From Nemertoderma westbladi (lineage: Eukaryota; Xenacoelomorpha; Nemertodermatida; Nemertodermatidae): a stretch of DNA of 50,917 nt. A model generated the notes under the pieces. That model had not been told where the DNA came from and did no database searches. It saw nothing but the letters and a program-made list of their open reading frames with translations. How positions within the stretch are numbered: the stretch's first letter is position 1; every line of letters starts with the position of its first letter. Of this stretch, positions 43,101 to 50,917 are shown in pieces. Made by a program: the position numbers and the translations under genes. The stretch lies in assembly GCA_032718475.1 (NCBI GenBank), contig JAUCBJ010006738.1, forward strand, positions 1-50,917. Direction: 5' to 3'.

Positions 43101-46100
43101 AGTGGGAAGTACAGGAGGATCTGTGGAGGTGTGGGAGACGGAGTGGGAAGTACAGGAGGATCTGTGGAGGGTGTGGGAGACGGAGTGGGAAGTACAGGAG
43201 GATCTGCGGAGGGTGTGGGAGACGGAGTGGGAAGTACAAGAGGATCTGTGGAGGGTGTGGGAGACGGAGTGGGAAGTACAAGAGGATCTGCGGAGGGTGT
43301 GGGAGACGGAGTGGGAAGTACAGGAGGATCTGTGGAGGTGTGGGAGACGGAGTGGAAGTACGAGGATCTGTGGAGGTGTGGGAGACGGAGTGGGAAGTAC
43401 AGGAGGATCTGCGGAGGGTGTGGGAGACGGAGTGGGAAGTACAGGAGGATCTGTGGAGGTGTGAGAGACGGAGTGGGAAGTACAGGAGGATCTGTGGAGG
43501 GTGTGGGAGACGGAGTGGGAAGTACAGGAGGATCTGTGGAGGTGTGGGAGACGGAGTGGGAAGTACAGGAGGATCTGTGGAGGGTGTGGGAGACGGAGTG
43601 GGAAGTACAGGAGGATCTGCGGAGGGTGTGGGAGACGGAGTGGGAAGTACAGGAGGATCTGTGGAGGTGTGGGAGACGGAGTGGGAAGTACAGGAGGATC
43701 TGCGGAGGGTGTGGGAGACGGAGTGGGAAGTACAGGAGGATCTGTGGAGGGTGTGGGAGACGGAGTGGGAAGTACAGGAGGATCTGTGGAGGTGTGGGAG
43801 ACGGAGTGGGAAGTACAGGAGGATCTGCGGAGGGTGTGGGAGACGGAGTGGGAAGTACAGGAGGATCTGTGGAGGTGTGGGAGACGGAGTGGGAAGTACA
43901 GGAGGATCTGTGGAGGGTGTGGGAGACGGAGTGGGAAGTACAGGAGGATCTGCGGAGGGTGTGGGAGACGGAGTGGGAAGTACAGGAGGATCTGTGGAGG
44001 TGTGGGAGACGGAGTGGGAAGTACAGGAGGATCTGTGGAGGGTGTGGGAGACGGAGTGGGAAGTACAGGAGGATCTGTGGAGGTGTGGGAGACGGAGTGG
44101 GAAGTACAGGAGGATCTGCGGAGGGTGTGGGAGACGGAGTGGGAAGTACAGGAGGATCTGTGGAGGGTGTGGGAGACGGAGTGGGAAGTACAGGAGGATC
44201 TGTGGAGGTGTGGGAGACGGAGTGGGAAGTACAGGAGGATCTGCGGAGGGTGTGGGAGACGGAGTGGGAAGTACAGGAGGATCTGTGGAGGTGTGGGAGA
44301 CGGAGTGGGAAGTACAGGAGGATCTGTGGAGGGTGTGGGAGACGGAGTGGGAAGTACAGGAGGATCTGTGGAGGGTGTGGGAGACGGAGTGGGAAGTACA
44401 GGAGGATCTGTGGAGGTGTGGGAGACGGAGTGGGAAGTACAGGAGGATCTGTGGAGGTGTGGGAGACGGAGTGGGAAGTACAGGAGGATCTGTGGAGGTG
44501 TGGGAGACGGAGTGGGAAGTACAGGAGGATCTGCGGAGGGTGTGGGAGACGGAGTGGGAAGTACAGGAGGATCTGTGGAGGTGTGGGAGACGGAGTGGGA
44601 AGTACAGGAGGATCTGTGGAGGTGTGGGAGACGGAGTGGGAAGTACAGGAGGATCTGCGGAGGGTGTGGGAGACGGAGTGGGAAGTACAGGAGGATCTGT
44701 GGAGGTGTGGGAGACGGAGTGGGAAGTACAGGAGGATCTGTGGAGGTGTGGGAGACGGAGTGGGAAGTACAGGAGGATCTGTGGAGGTGTGAGAGACGGA
44801 GTGGGAAGTACAGGAGGATCTGTGGAGGTGTGAGAGACGGAGTGGGAAGTACAGGAGGATCTGCGGAGGTGTGGGAGACGGAGTGGGAAGTACAGGAGGA
44901 TCTGTGGAGGTGTGGGAGACGGAGTGGGAAGTACAGGAGGATCTGTGGAGGGTGTGGGAGACGGAGTGGGAAGTACAGGAGGATCTGTGGAGGTGTGGGA
45001 GACGGAGTGGGAAGTACAGGAGGATCTGTGGAGGGTGTGGGAGACGGAGTGGGAAGTACAGGAGGATCTGTGGAGGGTGTGGGAGACGGAGTGGGAAGTA
45101 CAGGAGGATCTGTGGAGGGTGTGGGAGACGGAGTGGGAAGTACAAGAGGATCTGTGGAGGGTGTGGGAGACGGAGTGGGAAGTACAGGAGGATCTGTGGA
45201 GGTGTGGGAGACGGAGTGGGAAGTACAGGAGGATCTGTGGAGGTGTGGGAGACGGAGTGGGAAGTACAGGAGGATCTGTGGAGGTGTGGGAGACGGAGTG
45301 GGAAGTACAGGAGGATCTGTGGAGGTGTGGGAGACGGAGTGGGAAGTACAGGAGGATCTGTGGAGGGTGTGGGAGACGGAGTGGGAAGTACAGGAGGATC
45401 TGCGGAGGTGTGGGAGACGGAGTGGGAAGTACAGGAGGATCTGTGGAGGGTGTGGGAGACGGAGTGGGAAGTACAGGAGGATCTGTGGAGGTGTGAGAGA
45501 CGGAGTGGGAAGTACAGGAGGATCTGTGGAGGGTGTGGGAGACGGAGTGGGAAGTACAGGAGGATCTGCGGAGGGTGTGGGAGACGGAGTGGGAAGTACA
45601 GGAGGATCTGTGGAGGTGTGGGAGACGGAGTGGGAAGTACAGGAGGATCTGTGGAGGTGTGGGAGACGGAGTGGGAAGTACAGGAGGATCTGTGGAGGGT
45701 GTGGGAGACGGAGTGGGAAGTACAGGAGGATCTGTGGAGGTGTGGGAGACGGAGTGGGAAGTACAGGAGGATCTGTGGAGGGTGTGGGAGACGGAGTGGG
45801 AAGTACAGGAGGATCTGTGGAGGTGTGGGAGACGGAGTGGGAAGTACAGGAGGATCTGTGGAGGTGTGGGAGACGGAGTGGGAAGTACAGGAGGATCTGT
45901 GGAGGTGTGGGAGACGGAGTGGGAAGTACAGGAGGATCTGTAGAGGGTGTGGGAGACGGAGTGGGAAGTACAGGAGGATCTGTGGAGGTGTGGGAGACGG
46001 AGTGGGAAGTACAGGAGGATCTGTGGAGGTGTGGGAGACGGAGTGGGAAGTACAGGAGGATCTGTGGAGGGTGTGGGAGACGGAGTGGGAAGTACAGGAG

Positions 46101-46855
46101 GATCTGTGGAGGTGTGGGAGACGGAGTGGGAAGTACAGGAGGATCTGTGGAGGGTGTGGGAGACGGAGTGGGAAGTACACGAGGATCTGTGGAGGTGTGG
46201 GAGACGGAGTGGGAAGTACAGGAGGATCTGTGGAGGGTGTGGGAGACGGAGTGGGAAGTACAGGAGGATCTGTAGGAGGGTGTGGGAGACGGAGTGGGAA
46301 GTACAGGAGGATCTGTGGAGGGTGTGGGAGACGGAGTGGGAAGTACAGGAGGATCTGTGGAGGGTGTGGGAGACGGAGTGGGAAGTACAGGAGGATCTGT
46401 GGAGGGTGTGGGAGACGGAGTGGGAAGTACAGGAGGATCTGTGGAGGGTGTGGGAGACGGAGTGGGAAGTACAGGAGGATCTGTGGAGGGTGTGGGAGAC
46501 GGAGTGGGAAGTACAGGAGGATCTGTGGAGGGTGTGGGAGACGGAGTGGGAAGTACAGGAGGATCTGTGGAGGGTGTGGGAGACGGAGTGGGAAGTACAG
46601 GAGGATCTGTAGGAGGGTGTGGGAGACGGAGTGGGAAGTACAGGAGGATCTGTGGAGGTGTGGGAGACGGAGTGGGAAGTACAGGAGGATCTGTGGAGGT
46701 GTGGGAGACGGAGTGGGAAGTACAGGAGGATCTGTGGAGGTTGGGGGGATCGTAGAGTGGAGGGTGTGGGAGACGGAGTGGGAAGTACAGGAGGATCTGT
46801 GGAGGTGTGGGAGACGGAGTGGGAAGTACAGGAGGATCTGTGGAGGGTGGAGATG
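37140..46855. repeat. ~9.7-kb minisatellite with a 41/42-bp unit
   Basis: About 230 tandem units. Each is built from GTGGGAGACGGAGTGGGAAG then TACAGGAGGATCTGTGGAGG, closed by GT (42 bp) or T (41 bp) before the next GTGGG. 42-bp units keep the frame, 41-bp units shift it. None of the six frames of the consensus contains a stop, so very long open frames occur on both strands, including one of 3023 codons on the minus strand. They read as 14-residue repeats, for example PTPSTDPPVLPTPS on minus and GVGDGVGSTGGSVE on plus. Left of ~40.6 kb the units are more varied (GGGAAAGA, GAATGATCTGTGGAAGG and TATGGGAGG variants); right of ~42 kb they are nearly uniform. Plus strand is strongly G/A-rich. It ends in unique sequence at about 46856. 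Confidence 0.95.
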
Positions 46856-46856
46856 A

Positions 46857-47727
46857 AACTGATGAAAAATTTACAGGTTTTGACTAACTGCTCGCCTGCT
46901 ATAGTGATATATAACAGTTATAAACTTAACAGTAAGCAGAAAGTCATAGTAATAAACAGTAATAGAGTAATAAACAGAAATAAGGACCATAAAGATTTCT
47001 TATGATTGATTATATTTTCAAATAACTTTATTGGGAGGTGGTACTGGGATCAGGATGACTGCATAGTCCCACTCTGAGACGAAATCTAGGTTAATTTAAC
47101 ATATCAGTGTAATTACACCTGGTGTTACATGGTGGGACAAATTGTTACAGGCATCGGAAATCACCATTCAAGGGCTCTTATTGGCTGATATCGGGAGTTA
47201 CATTGGGGGACAAGTGTTACAGGAATGGACATCTGTTTTTCTCAATTATTTGTTACCAGGAAGTCGGGGCTATTGGGAATTACCACCATTGAATTCAGCG
47301 CACCGAGAGCTTTCTGGTGATATATAATATTACATACTTTGGGAAACTTTTTTTCTACAAAAAAATTAATTTTTTGGCCACTTTTTGTGAGTTTGAGCCT
47401 AATTATCAATCAATTATTGTAGAATTTACCATAAAAAAATCTTAAAAAAGACAAAAATGGCCACGTTTTTAAAAAACATATTAATATTAGCCATTTACTT
47501 TGATTTAGTTAAGCTACGGCACAAAGGTGAGTTGCCGTAAATATACGAAGGATTTCTAATACGTACGATCTATATTTACGACAACGATCGTTCGTAAAAT
47601 TCTACTCACATCAGCTTATTTTAATTTTCGTCATAAAATACGATTAATCGCAAAATAGTACGAGTGATCGTAAATGCCTTTATTACAGGAGTATAGCTGT
47701 AGAACATATGATTACATATGGTCAAGG
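46857..47727. other. AT-rich flank of the minisatellite
   Basis: No gene supported. TGTTACA/TTACAGG-rich stretches at 47110-47230 recall those left of the array. ACGATTAATCG at 47640-47650 copies the motif beside the left 20-bp inverted-repeat arm. Confidence 0.5.
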
Positions 47728-47856
47728 TATCAACCCCCCTATTCTCGCCTCGGACCTGTTTCAAACTTTTATCTAGCCAGTACCACACTCGGCTGATGAT
47801 AACCGGAAGTTTGAAACCTAGGTACCGAGTTCGAGCCCCAATAGGGGCGGTTGATA
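47728..47856. repeat. 129-bp foldback hairpin element
   Basis: Two arms of ~45 bp pair imperfectly around a ~37-base loop. Outer pairs are TATCAACC...CCCCTATT with AATAGGGG...GGTTGATA, and inner pairs are GTTTCAAACTT with AAGTTTGAAAC. The right arm contains GAGTTCGAGCCCC, similar to a polymerase III B box, but no convincing A box or tRNA cloverleaf is seen. Confidence 0.6.
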
Positions 47857-47998
47857 TTTTTCACTATGGAGAGCATTATCATAATGTACTATAACATTTA
47901 TTTAATTCGCCGTCACCCTCCCCACAACAATTCATTTATAACAATATCGTTCGTAAATATATTTACGATTAATCTTAACATGCTACGATTAATCTTAA

Positions 47999-48018
47999 AG
48001 TTTTATTCACACTCGCCC
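47999..48018 (-). repeat. Right arm of the distant 20-bp inverted repeat
   Basis: Exact reverse complement of 35112-35131. ACGATTAATCT occurs twice just inside (47965 and 47984), matching the subterminal motif at the left arm. No clear target-site duplication is seen outside the two arms. Confidence 0.7.
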
Positions 48019-48204
48019 AGGCAGCCTCTTATGGATTTTATTTCTTTATTTTTGTTTTGAAATATAGTCTAGCAGATATCATAAATACACCTTTATCTGG
48101 ATTATATCGTCAATTTCACCGATAATTTGGAAATTCAAACCAATTAACTGTATATTTCAAGACGTAATTCTATATAATTCTATTGTTATATTTTACTATT
48201 TATA

Positions 48205-48959
48205 AACTCGCGGACCTCCGGACTCTCGTCGTCTCCCGACTCCCTCTCCTCGACTCCCATCACGCCTTCTTCCTCCTGCGGTGCTCCTTCACCATTCCGC
48301 GACTGACGTACTTCCTCCGAACGGCTCCGTGTTTCGACTTCCCGGGGCTGCTGGAGGAGTACGATTCCATCCAGCGGAGCACCCTGCAGGAGATCTCCAA
48401 CGTCCACCTGGACGACTCCGCGTGGGCACAATCCTGTTTGCCTGCGCGTTGCGGGGGTCTAGGACTGACCTCGGCTGTGCAGCTCGCACCTTCCGCTTTT
48501 CTGGCTTCCGCGGCTGCCTGCTCTGGACTCTCCTACTCCCTCTTTGAGTCTCCGGTGGACGCCCCCTCCCCATCCCACAACCGTGCCCTCGCTGCGTGGT
48601 CAACGACTCTCGATCCTGTCGTGACCCCCGTTCCCCCGCCTCTAGCGCCACCATCCTTTACGCCACCGCCACCACACGCGACGCCACCGCCACCATCCGC
48701 GACACCACCGCCTCCACCACCCACGACGCCACAACCCACGACGCCACCGCCACCAGCCCTGACACCACCGCCTCCACCCACGACGACGCCACCACCCACT
48801 ACGCCACCGCTACCACCCGTGACATCACCGCCTCCACCCACGACGCTACCACCCACGACGCCACCGCCACCGTCCGCAACACCAACCACCCCAGCTGCTT
48901 TTCCGTCCGCGTGGCTAATTACAAAAAATGGTAAAATTTATCAAAATTCCATAAGATAA
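48205..48959 (+). pseudogene. 3' fragment of a LINE-type ORF2 running into a Pro/Thr repeat
   Basis: Residues encoded from ~48210 to 48610 read DSHHAFFLLRCSFTIPRLTYFLRTAPCF, then LDDSAWAQSCLPARCGGLGL and SAVQLAPSAFLASAAA. This is the region after the reverse transcriptase core found in many invertebrate non-LTR retrotransposon proteins. The catalytic domain upstream is missing, so the copy is 5'-truncated, as is usual for LINEs. After ~48640 the frame enters a low-complexity repeat coding for Pro, Thr and Ala, and stops at 48959. The opening codon is TTG in AT-rich DNA; expression is doubtful. GC content is much higher than around it. Confidence 0.65.
48640..48895 (+). repeat. Irregular GCCACC/ACGACGCC minisatellite coding Pro/Thr
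   Basis: Variants of CCACCGCCACC, CACGACGCCACC and ACACCACCGCCTCCACC alternate with an irregular period for ~255 bp. It is in frame with the LINE fragment, but other frames are open too, so the open frame alone does not prove coding. Confidence 0.75.
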
Positions 48960-49867
48960 CTTTTAAAGAGCTTCCAAAGCTCGTTCGAATGAGCCAAAAA
49001 CGAAAAAATTGGTTGAAAAATGACGGAGGAGTAGTAATTTGAAAATGAAAAATGACATTCCGAGAAAATGCCCTTCAAAGTTTAAACCTTCGCGCCACAA
49101 TTGGCTGTCTGTGTTCTGGTTGGTTAATTATTTCTGGTACGAAGGATGCAGACCAAAGATCTAAAATTTTTATTACTGGGGTTTTCGGGATTGCTGATTT
49201 CATTTACGATGTCAGATTTACTGTTTGGTGGAATCTAATCTGTTTGTCTGACTGTCTGTCAGTTTTCTGTCTTTCTTACAATTTGACGGACAGACCGTCA
49301 TACAGAAAAACAGTGATAAATCGAGAACTGAAAGAGATCACACTAAGCGGTTTTCAGATTTGTAATCCTCATTAAATTCTGCTCTGGATTAAATACTTAT
49401 AATATAATAAAACAGGTATTACCACCACTAAACACTCTCGTTTGGTTGTAATAGGTCTACACTGTCTTCTACTGTAACCTCTTAATTTGCATAATTGATA
49501 CACATTATAATTTTAGTAGGCCCTATAATACTAGTAACTGTATGTTATACTAGTGGCGTGCAAGCACGCGGGATGTAAATCTTTCATCTTCAGAACACTT
49601 CTATTAAGTAATTCTAATTAATATACTAATATTTAACTTTTTTACCCTATGAAGAATTTCAAGCTTGTAAGAGAGTGGAGTTTAGGCAGTAGGGCCTAAG
49701 CTAACAGTATGGGTGTACTAAGTACAACGCGATCTTGGCAACCTCATCGATTTATACTAAACCTGTAAAAAATAAGCCGTTTTTCAACATAAACACCTTC
49801 AAGCATGAACAACAAACTGGATGTTTTACCCCGATGACATTAATTATCAAGGTTTGTCGCAGGGACA
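48960..49867. other. Non-coding DNA between LINE fragment and terminal repeat element
   Basis: No gene supported. It includes a dispersed repeat at 49280-49395 related to 35325-35425. The rest is AT-rich with nothing recognisable. Confidence 0.5.
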
Positions 49868-50917
49868 GGATACGATACGATACGAAAACGGATTTTCGTA
49901 TTTCATATCGCAGTATATTATTCGTATTGAATTTCGTATCGTATCATAAAAATTGACTTCGTATCGTATAATACGATAAATATTTTTCGTATTTCGTATC
50001 GTATTTTCGTATCTTATTATTTTGTAAATATTAATGTTTTTAACAGTCAAACAAGAGATCACACCACTTATTTATTTACATTTTTTTTTCTCGAAATTGG
50101 TGTATAAATTAGACAGGAGGATTATTAATCACATTGTAATTAACTGTAGAATAATGATAAAAAAGACCACTGAAATATATTTGAATTACAGTTTAAATAA
50201 AGTTTTTAGGATAACTAATCGCGCCTACAAGGCATTGATGTTGTGAGAAAAGCATTAGTGAGAGAATAAAATAAATAAAACATTTGTTTTGAAATAAAAC
50301 ATAGATTTTTCTTGTATTGCGTAGCTATTCATACTTAAACAAAATATTCCAGAACATCGTGTATTTATTAAATAGAATAAATGGCCTGCAGCGAACGATA
50401 ATTCTTACAATCTTTGAACGCCTATATCTCAGCTGTTTCTCTACGAAATTTAGACATTGTTACATATTTGGAATCCTTGCAACGCAAGCTTTTTAATGAT
50501 ATGAAAAAATTACGACTAATGTGAAGAATGGCTACGATACAGAGGGTGCGATTTCGCAAAAGACACTTTTTTAAAACGCTTATAAAAAAATTTCAAGACA
50601 AAATAAAAATTTCCGGCTTCATGTGGTCATCGACGGTGAGTTGAACTAGTTGTGTTTCAAATTTCAAGCAATATGATAAAGATTTGTAGAAAAATCTGGG
50701 GGGGGGGGGGGGGGTCCGTGTCATCAGAAAATGGCACTATAATACGGGTCATGGTGTATATTATTATAGATTTATTCGATTTTCTGTGTTTAATACAAAA
50801 TACAATACATATATTTTTATTAATTCTTAGATAAAATACGTAATAAATTCGTAAAAATTACGAAACTTCTTTCGTATTTCGTATCGTATCTTGGATTTTT
50901 CGTATCGTATCGTATCC
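49868..50917. mobile_element. 1.05-kb element with perfect 21-bp terminal inverted repeats
   Basis: GGATACGATACGATACG... at 49868-49888 is the exact reverse complement of the last 21 bases of the window. More TACGA/TCGTA-rich sequence follows inside both ends (49889-50020 and 50845-50896). No transposase is encoded; the interior has a dispersed repeat (50337-50622) and a 17-G tract. It looks like a non-autonomous DNA element, but the window stops at its last base, so a target-site duplication cannot be checked. Confidence 0.65.
50337..50622. repeat. Dispersed repeat related to 28660-28934
   Basis: Same order of blocks as at 28660-28934 (ATTCCAGAA, TTATTAAATAGAATA, ATATCTCAGCT, AAACGCTT, AATAAAAATT), diverged. 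Here it forms the inner part of the terminal-inverted-repeat element. Confidence 0.6.

Noticed and set aside
37140-46855. CRISPR array
   Set aside because: Units are directly adjacent, with no variable spacers between conserved repeats, and the context is animal DNA.
37018-46856. Very long open frames on both strands of the minisatellite (up to 3023 codons) as genes
   Set aside because: The consensus unit has no stop in any frame, starts are non-ATG or arbitrary, frames change with 41-bp units and frames on opposite strands are equally open. Composition explains them.
47820-47856. tRNA gene or tRNA-derived SINE
   Set aside because: Only a B-box-like GAGTTCGAGCCCC is present; no A box at proper distance and no cloverleaf. 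The self-complementary structure is a better explanation.
48596-48934. Thr/Ala/Asp-rich alternative frames in the GCCACC repeat
   Set aside because: Repeat translation; only the frame continuous with the LINE fragment has any support.

Overview
The window is animal (metazoan) nuclear DNA, most likely from a marine or other invertebrate. Three things point there: a BEL/Pao-type LTR retrotransposon (a group confined to animals), an oxysterol-binding-protein-related gene carrying a FFAT-like motif, and a very repeat-dense, AT-rich background with many poly(dG) tracts and foldback or inverted-repeat elements. I cannot name the species. I see no rRNA, tRNA, CRISPR or prokaryotic gene organisation.

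Layout. (1) 1-9818: a truncated copy of a minus-strand BEL/Pao-like element. Its left part (1-552) is a diverged LTR that abuts a broken ORF directly. (2) 9819-11710: host DNA made of small tandem and dispersed repeats. (3) 11711-27340: a structurally complete 15.6-kb minus-strand LTR element with 1199-bp LTRs ending TG...CA and a perfect 5-bp target-site duplication (TCAGG). Reading right to left it has a repeat-filled leader, a Gag-protease ORF of 1357 codons, a small pol remnant, a 1.65-kb AT-rich gap where integrase should be, and an unrecognised module of ORFs (about 167, 121, 662 and 401 codons) ending in a zinc-knuckle protein. Its positions 13573-22839 are repeated at 552-9818 with a constant offset of 13,021 bp, and I saw no difference between the two. 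(4) 27341-30700: repeat-rich host DNA. (5) 30740-32461: the only ordinary host gene, a single-exon ORP/OSBPL-type lipid-transfer protein. (6) 32462-37040: AT-rich DNA with a decayed transposon-type pseudogene near 36.5 kb. (7) 37041-46855: a minisatellite of about 9.7 kb with a 41/42-bp unit, free of stops in all six frames, with a higher-order repeat at its left end. (8) 46857-50917: a foldback hairpin, a 5'-truncated LINE fragment running into a Pro/Thr-coding repeat, and a 1.05-kb element with perfect 21-bp terminal inverted repeats that ends exactly at the window edge.

How the parts relate. The retroelement is the most unusual object. It keeps the parts needed in cis (LTRs, leader) and a Gag-protease gene, but has no reverse transcriptase or integrase core, so it would need enzymes from a relative. 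In their place it carries an unknown multi-ORF module. The ORP gene stands alone among repeats. The very long frames in the minisatellite are by-products of its composition and I do not call them genes.
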